Made by a program: the position numbers and the translations under genes | NCBI RefSeq assembly: GCF_025964975.1 | Contig: NZ_JAOPXV010000208.1 | Span: 1 to 32,159 of the forward strand | Length of the DNA stretch: 32,159 bases | Source of the DNA: Nocardioides sp. | Lineage (GTDB): Bacteria; Actinomycetota; Actinomycetes; Propionibacteriales; Nocardioidaceae | Direction of reading: 5' to 3' | The notes under the pieces: model-generated | Seen by the model: the letters and a program-made list of their open reading frames with translations, nothing else | Database searches by the model: none | Told to the model about the DNA's origin: nothing | Part shown: positions 24,011-32,159 of the stretch, piece after piece | Layout: the number at the start of each line of letters is the position of its first letter | Numbering within the stretch: the stretch's first letter is position 1

Positions 24011-24610
24011 ATGTTGAACATCTTCCTCACCGGAGTCGTCACCGGCTTCGCCCTCATCGTTGCCGTCGGCGCCCAGAACGCCTTCATCCTCCGCCAGAGC
24101 CTGCGCGGGGAACGCGTGCTGCCCCTGATCGTGGTCTGTGTGCTCTCGGACGTGCTGGCCATCACCGTCGGGGTCGCCGGCCTCGGTGCCGTGCTCGAGC
24201 GGTGGCCGGCCGTCCTCCCGATCGCGCAGATCGGCGGCGGTCTCTACCTGCTGGCGTTCGGGATCCAGTCGGCGATGCGCGCCTGGCGTCCGACCGCGCT
24301 GGTTGCTGACGGCGGCACGCCGATGACGATGCGGCGCGCCGTGCTCCTGACGCTGGCGCTGACGTGGCTCAACCCGCACTTCTACCTCGACACCGTCGTG
24401 ATGCTCGGGACGGTCGCCAACAGCTTCGGCGACCAGCGCTGGTGGTTCTGCGCCGGCTCCATCGTCGCCAGCCTGGTGTGGTTCCCCACGCTCGGCTTCG
24501 GATCTCGCTTCCTCCGCGGCCTCTTCGCCCGGCCGTCGGCCTGGCGGGTGCTGGACTCCGGCATCGCCGTCCTGATGGGCGTCCTCGGCGTGGGACTGCT
24601 CGCCCACTGA
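24011..24610 (+). CDS. lysE: LysE/ArgO-family basic amino-acid exporter
   Basis: 199 residues, about six membrane helices. LIVAVGAQNAFILRQSLRG is the LysE/ArgO signature; LTWLNPHFYLDTVVMLG is the conserved NPHxYLDT segment that distinguishes the LysE subfamily from RhtB. It exports lysine and/or arginine, protecting against build-up from peptides. Divergent lysG should activate it with amino acid as co-inducer. Start at ATG 24011 matches family length. Confidence 0.93.
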   Translation: MLNIFLTGVVTGFALIVAVGAQNAFILRQSLRGERVLPLIVVCVLSDVLAITVGVAGLGAVLERWPAVLPIAQIGGGLYLLAFGIQSAMRAWRPTALVADGGTPMTMRRAVLLTLALTWLNPHFYLDTVVMLGTVANSFGDQRWWFCAGSIVASLVWFPTLGFGSRFLRGLFARPSAWRVLDSGIAVLMGVLGVGLLAH

Positions 24611-24620
24611 GCCCCGTAAA

Positions 24621-24640
24621 CCTGACTGACGTCAGTCAGG
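24621..24640. terminator. 20-bp perfect palindrome between convergent genes, probable bidirectional terminator
   Basis: CCTGACTGAC/GTCAGTCAGG lies between the lysE stop (24610) and the end of the ASCH/HhH gene (24642). As RNA it gives an 8-bp stem with an ACGT loop from either strand. The sequence also looks like a TetR-family operator, but the position between two 3' ends favours termination. Confidence 0.6.
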
Positions 24641-24641
24641 C

Positions 24642-25430
24642 TCAGGAGGAGCTGAACCCGAGCCCCCGCTCGGCGAGCGCCTGGCGAAGCCGGTCGATCG
24701 CGATCGGACCGACCCCGTGCATGCCGCCCAGCTCCGCCTCGGTCAGCTCCGCGAGCTGCTCGAGCGTGGTGATGCCGGCGGCCCGCAGTGCGCGGGTCGC
24801 CGGCGCACCGATCCTCGGCAGCGTCGTCCCGCTCGGACGCGGACACCGCTCGCGCGGGGTGGCAAGGCCAGCGTCGACGACCGCCTGCCCGCGCGGCGAG
24901 AGCAGGTAGCCGATGTCGAGCGACTCGGTCAGGCCGAGCTCCTTGAGCTTGCGGACGTCCTTCTTGAAGTCGGCCGTCTCCCGCCCGACCTGCGCTGCCA
25001 GGTCGGGGGCGCGCACGGTCGGGTTGAGGTCGATCAGGTCCAGGGTCGCTCGGGTCCAGGCGCCGTACGCCGATGCGTTGTCCAGCCTCTCGAGCCGCAT
25101 GTTGATCGCGGCGATCTCGTCCTCGTCGGGGACCTGTTCGCGGAGGGCTTCGCGAGGGTCCGGTCCGGCATAGGTCAGGCCGATGCGCCAGACCGGGTCG
25201 TCGGGTCGAGCGGCCAGCGCAGCCTTCAGTGCCTGCAGCGACGCGGCGCCCGCCCGCCTCGCGTCATCGGCCGTGAGACGGCCGGCCCGCTCGACCGAGG
25301 TGACCTCGATGACCCCCGCCGCGGTCCGCATCCGGGTCCCGACCACCACCCGCGGCTTGGCCCACCGGCGGAAGGCGAGGTCGATCGTGCCGGCCTTGAT
25401 CGCGGCGAGCTCCCCCGGTCGGATCATCAT
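24642..25430 (-). CDS. ASCH-like / winged-helix / helix-hairpin-helix protein
   Basis: 262 residues from ATG 25430 (MMIRPGELAAIKAG). The N-terminal about 60 residues (TIDLAFRRWAKPRVVVG, GVIEVTSVE) resemble an ASCH beta-barrel, an RNA-binding-like fold. The middle (RATLDLIDLNPTVRAPDLAAQ, FKKDVRKLKELGLTES, YLLSPRGQAVV) looks like a winged-helix unit. The C-terminus (LPRIGAPATRALRAAGITTLEQL, LTEAELGGMHGVGPIAI) is a clear tandem helix-hairpin-helix of the RNA polymerase alpha-CTD/Rad51-N type. A nucleic-acid-binding role is likely; the target is unknown. The ASCH and winged-helix calls are by eye. Divergent from the MpaB-like gene. Confidence 0.72.
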   Translation of the reverse strand: MMIRPGELAAIKAGTIDLAFRRWAKPRVVVGTRMRTAAGVIEVTSVERAGRLTADDARRAGAASLQALKAALAARPDDPVWRIGLTYAGPDPREALREQVPDEDEIAAINMRLERLDNASAYGAWTRATLDLIDLNPTVRAPDLAAQVGRETADFKKDVRKLKELGLTESLDIGYLLSPRGQAVVDAGLATPRERCPRPSGTTLPRIGAPATRALRAAGITTLEQLAELTEAELGGMHGVGPIAIDRLRQALAERGLGFSSS

Positions 25431-25499
25431 GGCCAGCAAGCCTGCCAGATCTCCGCCAGATCCCCTGCCAGGTTCCGGTGGACACGAGGACCCCCCTCG

Positions 25500-25505
25500 T
25501 ACGCT
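25500..25505 (+). promoter_or_regulatory. -10 box TACGCT, leaderless start of the MpaB-like gene
   Basis: TACGCT, six bases, ATG 25512. Just upstream (25442-25472) three spaced copies of GCCAG occur. Confidence 0.55.
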
Positions 25506-25511
25506 CGCTGC

Positions 25512-26390
25512 ATGGCTTCCCTCCGCACCCGTCTCGGGCACGAGCTCTTCACCCGGGTGGCCGGGCCGGACGGCCCCCGGCAGCGCGACCGCATCCACGG
25601 CACGCCCGGGCCCCGGCTGTTCGACAACGACTCCGAGATCGTGCGCGTCCACGGCGACGCGTCGATGTTCATCGGGGGCATCCGGGCGATCCTGCTCCAG
25701 ACCATGCACCCCGCCGCCATGCAGGCCGTCGCCGACCACTCCGGCTTCCGCGGCGACATGTGGGGCCGGCTGGCGCGCACAAGCACCTTCCTGGCCGTGA
25801 CGACCTTCGGCACCGTCGAGCACGCGGAGCAGGCGATCGGGGCGGTCCGCCGCATCCACGACCGCGTGAGCGGCACGATGCCCGACGGCACGCCGTACGT
25901 CGCCTCCGACCCCCATCTCCTGGCGTGGGTGCACGCCGCCGAGGTCGACAGCTTCCTGCTCGCGCACCAGACGTATGGCGCCCGGCCGCTCGACGCCGCC
26001 GGCTGTGACGCCTACGTCGAGCAGGCCGCGGTCGTGGCCCGCAAGCTCGGCGTCATCGATCCGCCCACCACCGTCGTGGAGCTCCGTGAGGTGCTCGAGG
26101 GCTTCCGCCCCGAGCTACGCGCGACCGACGAGGCGAGGAGTGCGGTCCGGTTCCTGGTCCTGCACCCGGACCTGCCCCTCGCTGCCCGCCCGGCCTACGG
26201 CGTGCTGATGGCCGCCGGCATCGCGATGATGCCGCGCTGGACCCGCCGTCCGCTACGACTCCCCTGGCTCCCGGTCTCCGAGCGCACGGTCGTCAAGGTG
26301 CTCGGCACCCTGGCCACCGGCACCATCCGGTGGGCGATGGCTTCGGGCATCGAGGACGTCAAGGAGCTGCGGGCTGCCACGCCCGCGTGA
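25512..26390 (+). CDS. oxygenase MpaB family protein (DUF2236)
   Basis: 292 residues, all-helical. Conserved stretches are RLFDNDSEIVRVHGDASMFIGG, LLQTMHPAAMQAVADHSGFRGD with His66 and His76, TFLAVTTFGTVEHAEQAI, and DPHLLAWVHAAEVDSFL. These mark the DUF2236 family, which includes the fungal oxygenase MpaB and the rubber-cleaving latex clearing protein, a haem enzyme; the His residues would serve the cofactor. Substrate in actinobacteria is unknown. The gene is monocistronic, convergent with hppD 9 bp later. Confidence 0.9.
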   Translation: MASLRTRLGHELFTRVAGPDGPRQRDRIHGTPGPRLFDNDSEIVRVHGDASMFIGGIRAILLQTMHPAAMQAVADHSGFRGDMWGRLARTSTFLAVTTFGTVEHAEQAIGAVRRIHDRVSGTMPDGTPYVASDPHLLAWVHAAEVDSFLLAHQTYGARPLDAAGCDAYVEQAAVVARKLGVIDPPTTVVELREVLEGFRPELRATDEARSAVRFLVLHPDLPLAARPAYGVLMAAGIAMMPRWTRRPLRLPWLPVSERTVVKVLGTLATGTIRWAMASGIEDVKELRAATPA

Positions 26391-26399
26391 CCGCAGGCC

Positions 26400-27632
<1,233 letters not shown>

Positions 27633-27678
27633 TCACAACGTGTGCAACAGTACGCCGAAACGCTGGACACTTTGACTG

Positions 27679-28164
27679 ATGGAGCGCCGCCAGATGGACG
27701 ATCTTGACAGCAGATTGATCGACCTGTTCGCAGCCGAGCCTCGCATCGGCGTCCTGGAGGCCAGCCGGCGCCTCGGTGTGGCGCGCGGGACGGTGCAGGC
27801 GCGGCTGGACCGGCTGACCGCGTCCGGCGTGGTCACCGGGTGGGGGCCCGAGCTGTCCTCGGAGGCGCTGGGCTTCCCGGTGACGGCCTTCCTGACCCTG
27901 GAGATCCGCCAGGGGTCCGGCCACGAGACCGTGGCGGCCCACCTCGCGGACATCCCGGAGGTGCTAGAGGCCTACACGATCACGGGTGCCGGCGACATGT
28001 GGGCCCGGGTCGTGGCCCGGTCCAACGCCGACCTCCAACGCGTGATCGACCAGGTGCTTGCAGACCCCGGCATCGAACGCTCGACCACGGTGATCGCCCT
28101 GGCCGCGCAGATCGTCCACCGGGTGCTGCCGCTGGCGCGCGCCGCAGCGGCCGCGCCGGCCTAG
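27679..28164 (+). CDS. Lrp/AsnC-family transcriptional regulator
   Basis: 161 residues. N-terminal helix-turn-helix (DLDSRLIDLFAAEPRIGVLEAS, RRLGVARGTVQARLDRLTASG) and C-terminal RAM effector domain (FLTLEIRQGSGHETVAAHL, VLEAYTITGAGDMWARVVA). It is divergent from hppD, so it probably controls tyrosine or phenylalanine catabolism in response to an aromatic amino acid or its keto acid. An in-frame ATG at 27694 (MDDLDSRL) is nearer the usual N-terminus and has GGAG nine bases upstream; either start is possible. It ends 3 bp from the convergent IclR gene. Confidence 0.9.
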   Translation: MERRQMDDLDSRLIDLFAAEPRIGVLEASRRLGVARGTVQARLDRLTASGVVTGWGPELSSEALGFPVTAFLTLEIRQGSGHETVAAHLADIPEVLEAYTITGAGDMWARVVARSNADLQRVIDQVLADPGIERSTTVIALAAQIVHRVLPLARAAAAAPA

Positions 28165-28167
28165 CGC

Positions 28168-28806
28168 TCACCTCAGGCGCTCGGCCACGGACTGGGCCGC
28201 CGCGATCACGCGGGGCGCGAGGACCGACTCGTCGATGGCACCGTCGAGGGTCACGATGCCCACGCTCGCGCGCAGCCCCTCCAGTCCGCGTACCGGAGCC
28301 GCCAAGCCGTGGGCGCCCGACTGGAGCTCACCGCTCGTGACGGCGTACGCCGCAGCGTCGGCCTGGTCCAGGAGGCCGATCGCCTTCCCCGCCGCCCCCG
28401 CGGCAAGGGGATGTCGCGAACCGACCCGGTAGGCCACGTGGAAATCGGTCCAGGTGGGCTCGACGACCGCCAGGGCGAGCGCCTCGTCCCCGTCGGCGAC
28501 CGTGAGGTGCGCCGTACACCCGATGGCCTCGGCCAGGGACCGCAGCACCGGAACGGCGAGCTCACGCAGGAGCGGTTGGACGGCGGAGGCGAGGTGGAGC
28601 ACACCCAGCCCGACGAACAGCCGACCGCGCGCGTCGCGGCGGATGAGGGCATGGCCCTCCAAGGTGCTGATGAGGCGATAGACCACCGTCCGGTTGACGT
28701 CCATCCGGGTCGAGAGCTCGGTGATGGTCAGCCCCTCGGGAGACTCCGCCAGGACGCGCAGCACCCGCAGGCCGCGGTCAAGGGTCTGGGAGGTCTCGGC
28801 TGCCAT
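28168..28806 (-). CDS. IclR-family transcriptional regulator
   Basis: 212 residues, slightly short for the family (about 240-260). The N-terminal winged helix (LRVLAESPEGLTITELSTRMD, VNRTVVYRLISTLEGH) is followed by an effector-binding domain (ELAVPVLRSLAEAIGCTAHLT, SRHPLAAGAAGKAIG, GLAAPVRGLEG, ASVGIVTLDGAI) that ends soon after the usual last strand. It binds a small acid or aromatic ligand in related proteins. Start ATG 28806 follows TAGATT by six bases; the intervening GGAGAC could also act as a ribosome-binding site. It could regulate itself, the divergent RTX gene, or hppD nearby. Confidence 0.92.
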   Translation of the reverse strand: MAAETSQTLDRGLRVLRVLAESPEGLTITELSTRMDVNRTVVYRLISTLEGHALIRRDARGRLFVGLGVLHLASAVQPLLRELAVPVLRSLAEAIGCTAHLTVADGDEALALAVVEPTWTDFHVAYRVGSRHPLAAGAAGKAIGLLDQADAAAYAVTSGELQSGAHGLAAPVRGLEGLRASVGIVTLDGAIDESVLAPRVIAAAQSVAERLR

Positions 28807-28812
28807 GTCTCC

Positions 28813-28818
28813 AATCTA
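28813..28818 (-). promoter_or_regulatory. -10 box TAGATT of the IclR gene, leaderless-type start
   Basis: On the minus strand TAGATT, GGAGAC, ATG 28806. A GTTGTCAC half-site abuts the box upstream. Confidence 0.5.
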
Positions 28819-28894
28819 GTGACAACTTCCTCTCCACGGCCCCCATCACATCTTCGAGTGCTTCTTGCACCGGGACCCCGGACGGGGTTGTCAC
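28819..28894. repeat. spaced inverted repeat GTGACAAC ... GTTGTCAC in the IclR-RTX intergenic region
   Basis: Perfect 8-bp arms at 28819-28826 and 28887-28894, 60 bp apart. One arm touches the IclR -10 box; the other lies 22 bp before the RTX gene's ATG. It could be a pair of sites for the IclR protein, one at each divergent gene. Confidence 0.4.
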
Positions 28895-28916
28895 ACCAGA
28901 CGATCAGAGGAGAACC

Positions 28917-30299
28917 ATGCATCGCCATCTCAGCCGTTCGTTCGCCGCCACCGGGGCCACCGCCCTGCTGGCCACAGCACTTCTCACCGCTCCAGGCGCG
29001 CAAGCCGCTGCCGCCACGACCTGCCAGGGCAAGACCGTGACCATCGACGGGACCGGACAGCCGACCGTCACCGGCACCCCGGGCAATGACGTCATCTCCG
29101 CCAGCCAGGGTTCGACCGTCAACGCGCTCGCCGGGGACGACACGATCTGCGTCGTGCCGGGCGCCGTCACCTCGCCCCCCGCTCCTGCGGGCGCCACGAC
29201 GATCGATGCCGGCGAGGGCAACGACTCGGTCGAGAGCGGGGTCGTGGGACAACCCAACCCGGACAAGATCAGCCTGGGTGCCGGCGACGACATCCTCATC
29301 TTCCACGGCGTCCAGACCCCCGCCGGGTCGGCCGACTTCGGTGACGGGAACACCACGCTGGTCGACAGCGACGGCGGTGTGGTCGCGATCAACGCCACCA
29401 CCAAGGTGCTCGAGCGCAACGCCGTCGTGGCCCTGCGCTGGCAGGGCACCGTGACGACCTACGTCGTCGAGTCGACGGCGACGTCGGTCGCCTTCACGGG
29501 CACGAGTGGCGCCGAGACCTTCGTCCTGCGCGACCCCGCCACCGGGGCGACGCCGACCACGGTGGCAGTCGACATGGCCGGGGGCGACGACACCGTCACC
29601 ATCCGCTCCAACGTGCTCGACGGTTCCACCTGGGCGGGCGGGGACGGCACCGACCTGTTCCAGGTCCTCTACGACTACAAGCAGCTGCTCCTCGACCTCC
29701 GGAGCGGACAGTTCGAGACCGGGGCGCCCGACGTGACGATCGACCAGGTCGTCCGGACCTTCGAGAACGTCGACGCGGTCACTGCCACCATCGCCGTCAA
29801 GGGGAGCGACCCCGCCAACGCGCTCAACCTCCAGGGCTGCATGGTCACCGCGGCCGGTCGTGCTGGAGCCGACACCATCGGCACCAATGTCGAGCTCGGC
29901 GCACCCCCGCTCACGTGCTCCAGCAACAAGCTGGTCGCCAGGGGTGGTAAGGACGCCGACACGATCCTCGGGAGCGTGGGTGCTGACCGGCTGTTCGGCA
30001 ACCTCGGCGAGGACCTGATCACCGCGAACGGTGGCGACGACGTCATCTTCGGCGGCGTCGACGCCGACCGGGTCCGCGGAAAGGCCGGCAACGACAAGGT
30101 CCGCGGCGGCGAGGGTGACGACGAGCTCGCTGGCAACGCCGGCAACGACCGGGTCCAGGGCGACCAGGGCAACGACCGCCTGCTCGCGCACGGGGGCGAC
30201 GACGTGCTCGTCGGCGGCCTCGGCTTCGACCGCGCCAACGGCGGCAAGGGGCTGGACAAGTGCAGTGCCGTCGAGCGCAGCAGGAAGTGCGAGAGCTGA
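28917..30299 (+). CDS. secreted RTX-like calcium-binding protein
   Basis: 460 residues. A signal peptide (ATGATALLATALLTAPGAQA, cleavage after AQA at about 30) indicates Sec export. Short Asp/Gly repeats appear at 50-125 (GTPGNDVIS, LAGDDTI, GEGNDSV, LGAGDDIL), and a second block at about 340-450 has dense nonapeptides of the GGxGxDxLx type (GNLGEDLIT, NGGDDVIFG, GKAGNDKV, GGEGDDELAG, GNAGNDRV, GDQGNDRLL, HGGDDVLVGG), which form calcium-filled beta-rolls. The middle (about 130-330) is beta-rich with no recognised domain. Cys residues occur in plausible pairs (36/78, and the final CSAVERSRKC). AGGAG lies 5 nt before the ATG. Role is unknown, probably surface or extracellular; no type I secretion genes are nearby. 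Confidence 0.88.
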   Translation: MHRHLSRSFAATGATALLATALLTAPGAQAAAATTCQGKTVTIDGTGQPTVTGTPGNDVISASQGSTVNALAGDDTICVVPGAVTSPPAPAGATTIDAGEGNDSVESGVVGQPNPDKISLGAGDDILIFHGVQTPAGSADFGDGNTTLVDSDGGVVAINATTKVLERNAVVALRWQGTVTTYVVESTATSVAFTGTSGAETFVLRDPATGATPTTVAVDMAGGDDTVTIRSNVLDGSTWAGGDGTDLFQVLYDYKQLLLDLRSGQFETGAPDVTIDQVVRTFENVDAVTATIAVKGSDPANALNLQGCMVTAAGRAGADTIGTNVELGAPPLTCSSNKLVARGGKDADTILGSVGADRLFGNLGEDLITANGGDDVIFGGVDADRVRGKAGNDKVRGGEGDDELAGNAGNDRVQGDQGNDRLLAHGGDDVLVGGLGFDRANGGKGLDKCSAVERSRKCES

Positions 30300-30421
30300 G
30301 CCCGTACACCTACACCTGAGCCCGGCTCACTGAGTCTCGTGCTCCGGGCCGCGCCAGGCTCTGCATCGGCCGTCGTCCGCACCCGCGCGCGGCGGTCGAT
30401 CCGCTTTCCGAGGCACCCCCC

Positions 30422-30473
30422 AGCGGTGCGTCACCCACATTCTCGAGCCGGGGAAGGTGGCTCACGCACCGCT
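30422..30473. terminator. long imperfect hairpin between convergent genes
   Basis: Arms 30422-30438 and 30457-30473 pair over 17 bp with two mismatches (outer ten base pairs, AGCGGTGCGT with ACGCACCGCT, are perfect) around an 18-nt loop. It lies in the 190-bp gap between the RTX gene and the helicase gene, which run towards each other, so it may stop both. No T-run. The rest of the gap (30300-30421) shows nothing I can name. Confidence 0.5.
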
Positions 30474-30489
30474 CGCCCGGTGTCCAGCG

Positions 30490-32159
30490 TCAGGACGTCT
30501 TCTTGACCGCCCACTCGCGGACGCGGTTGATGCGCGCGTGCAGCTGCTCGGCAGACGCCACGGCGGCGGCGGGTCCACCACACTCCTTGCGAAGGGCGGC
30601 GTGCGTGATCCCGTGGGCCTGGCCCGTGCGGTGGTGCCAGGCCGCGACCAGTCCGTTGAGCTCGCGCCGCAGCACTGCGAGCTGTTCGTGCGTGGTCAGC
30701 TGGGCGACGGTGTCGGGCTCGCGGGCCGCCTTCTGCTTCTTGGCGCGCTCGCTCGTGCGGGAGTGCAGGAGCTCTCGCACCTGGTCGGGCTCGAGCAAGC
30801 CGGGGATGCCGAGGAAGTCCATCTCCTCGTCCGAGCCCGCGTGCACCTCGCCGGAGTGACCGAACTCGCCACCGTCGTAGAGCACGCGGTCGAACGACGC
30901 GGTCGAGCCCAGCGCCTCGAAGGACATCTCCAGCTCGTCGGAGGCGGACTCCCCCGCCTGCGCAGCGGCCAGCAGGTCATTCTCGGCGGCGAAGATGTCG
31001 TCCTCGTTCGAGACCTTGCGCCCGAGGACGTGGTCGCGCTCGACCTCCATCTCGGAGGCGTAGCCGAGCAGGTGGGGCACCGACGGCAGGAACACCGAGG
31101 CTGTCTCGCCCCGCTTGCGGGCACGCACGAAACGGCCCACGGCCTGGGCGAAGTACAGCGGGGTCGAGGTGGTGGTCGCCCAGACGCCCACGGCCAGCCG
31201 CGGCACGTCCACCCCTTCGGAGACCATCCGGACGGCGACCATCCACCGCTTCTCCGACTCGGCGAACTGGCCGATCTTCTTCGACGCGCCCTTCTCGTCC
31301 GAGAGCACCACCACCGGAGCCTCGCCGCTGATCTTCTTCAGCAGCGCGGCGTAGGCACGAGCCGAGTCCTGGTCGCTGGCGATGACGAGGCCGCCGGCGT
31401 CGGGCATGTGACGGCGTACCTCCGAGAGCCTCTTGTCGGCAGCCGCCAGCACGGCCGGGATCCACGACCCTGCCGGGTCGAGGGCGGTACGCAGCGCCTG
31501 CGCGTGCATGTCCTTGGTCAGCGGCTCACCCAGTCGCGCCGCGACCTCGTCGCCGGCTCTCGTGCGCCAGGTCATCTCGCCGGAGTAGGCCATGAACAGC
31601 ACCGGCCGGACGACGTGGTCGGCGAGCGCGTGCGCGTAGCCGTAGGTGAAGTCGGCCGCCGAGCGCGGGATTCCGTCGTCACCGGGGGCGTAGGTGACGA
31701 ACGGGATGGGGTTGATGTCGGAGCGGAAGGGCGTGCCGGTCAGTGCCAGCCGGCGGGCGGCGGGCTGGAACGCCTCGCGGATCCCCTCGCCCCACGACAT
31801 CGCGTCGCCGGCGTGGTGGATCTCGTCGAGGATGACGAGGGTCTTGAACCGCTCGGTCCGGATGCGCATGGCGAGCGGGTTGACCGCCACACCGGCGTAG
31901 GTCACCGCGATGCCGACGTAGTCCTGGGAGGTCTTGCCCGAGCCGGCGCTGTAGGTGGGGTCGAGCGGGATGCCGGCACGCGCGGCCGCCTCGGCCCACT
32001 GGGTCTTGAGGTGCTCGGTCGGCGCGACGACGGTGATCCGGTCGACGACGCGACGGCTCAGCAGGTCGGCGGCGACGGTGAGCGCGAACGTCGTCTTCCC
32101 GGCGCCCGGCGTCGCCACCGTGAGGAAGTCTCGAGGCTGTCGGGAGCGGTAGTCGTCGA
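30490..32159 (-). CDS. DEAD/DEAH-box (superfamily 2) helicase, N-terminus beyond the window
   Basis: 556 codons are visible; the frame runs off the right edge without a start (upstream residues DDYRSRQPRDFLTVATPGAGKT). Motif I is TPGAGKTT, motif Ia APTEHLKTQW, motif II LDEIHH (DEIH, as in the XPB/type III restriction-like group), motif III LTGTPFRSD, motif V-like VSEGVDVPRL and motif VI QAVGRFVRARKR. The C-terminal 150 residues include a coiled, Lys/Arg-rich stretch (SERAKKQKAAREPD) and HEQLAVLRRELNGLVAAWHH, seen in actinobacterial helicases of this type. It should unwind DNA or RNA with ATP; partner and pathway are unknown. It begins upstream of the window, so nothing can be said about its promoter. 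Confidence 0.92.
   Translation of the reverse strand, partial: DDYRSRQPRDFLTVATPGAGKTTFALTVAADLLSRRVVDRITVVAPTEHLKTQWAEAAARAGIPLDPTYSAGSGKTSQDYVGIAVTYAGVAVNPLAMRIRTERFKTLVILDEIHHAGDAMSWGEGIREAFQPAARRLALTGTPFRSDINPIPFVTYAPGDDGIPRSAADFTYGYAHALADHVVRPVLFMAYSGEMTWRTRAGDEVAARLGEPLTKDMHAQALRTALDPAGSWIPAVLAAADKRLSEVRRHMPDAGGLVIASDQDSARAYAALLKKISGEAPVVVLSDEKGASKKIGQFAESEKRWMVAVRMVSEGVDVPRLAVGVWATTTSTPLYFAQAVGRFVRARKRGETASVFLPSVPHLLGYASEMEVERDHVLGRKVSNEDDIFAAENDLLAAAQAGESASDELEMSFEALGSTASFDRVLYDGGEFGHSGEVHAGSDEEMDFLGIPGLLEPDQVRELLHSRTSERAKKQKAAREPDTVAQLTTHEQLAVLRRELNGLVAAWHHRTGQAHGITHAALRKECGGPAAAVASAEQLHARINRVREWAVKKTS

Noticed and set aside
28728..30191. A 487-codon minus-strand frame opposite the RTX gene
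   Set aside because: It is the mirror of repeated Gly-Asp codons and only looks repetitive for that reason.
30031..30270. Short repeats in the RTX gene as a CRISPR or transposon-type repeat array
   Set aside because: The repetition is at codon level (GGxGxDxLx nonapeptides) in one frame, with no spacer-repeat structure.

Overview
The window looks like chromosomal DNA of a high-GC actinobacterium, most likely a Nocardioides-like member of the Propionibacteriales. The evidence is the strong G/C bias at third codon positions, many GTG starts, the families present, and many starts that directly follow a -10 box (leaderless transcription). I see no phage, transposase, integrase, CRISPR or plasmid functions. 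Almost all of it is core or ordinary accessory sequence. No stretch over 300 bp lacks a gene or gene remnant.

Layout. 1-2340: the 5' part of a dicarboxylate/amino-acid symporter (-), divergent from a phytoene-dehydrogenase-like FAD oxidoreductase (+). 2449-2558: tRNA-Lys(CTT) with a terminator. 2601-2931: scrambled remnants of a flavin monooxygenase. 2928-3812: a PPOX-fold protein and a GroES-like protein. 3830-6531: a coupled metal-uptake operon (cbiM, a PDGLE gene, cbiQ, cbiO) ending in a DUF3618 gene. A sequence matching the Nur (nickel uptake regulator) box lies upstream, so nickel is the likeliest substrate. 6649-8196: Bcp peroxiredoxin, an unusual short tRNA with anticodon UAG, and a BASS-family transporter.

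8207-22104, minus strand: a dispersed version of a gene order also known from Mycobacterium tuberculosis, clpS, DUF2017, mec, cysO, cysM, murI, Rv1339-type MBL hydrolase, rph, rdgB. Here it is interrupted by a Nudix-DUF429 fusion, an MFS transporter, a secreted phosphatase-like gene beside a decayed DUF3152 gene, and an ABC transporter divergent from a two-component system. Mec, CysO and CysM should form the protein-thiocarboxylate route to cysteine. CysO carries a 25-residue tail after the diglycine that must end the active form.

22026-28806: small accessory genes (a frameshifted VOC protein, DUF1697), the lysG/lysE-type divergent pair for basic amino-acid export, an ASCH/HhH protein, an MpaB-like oxygenase, hppD for tyrosine catabolism next to an AsnC-type regulator, and an IclR regulator. 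28917-30299: a secreted RTX-like calcium-binding protein. 30490-32159: a superfamily 2 helicase cut by the window edge.

Most convincing observations: twelve starts with TANNNT six or seven bases upstream; the Nur-like box; the C-terminal tail on CysO; the class-I-shaped tRNA with a leucine anticodon; three decaying loci (FMO, DUF3152, VOC). I did not find a clearly new multi-gene system; the CysO tail beside its JAMM protease is the best lead.
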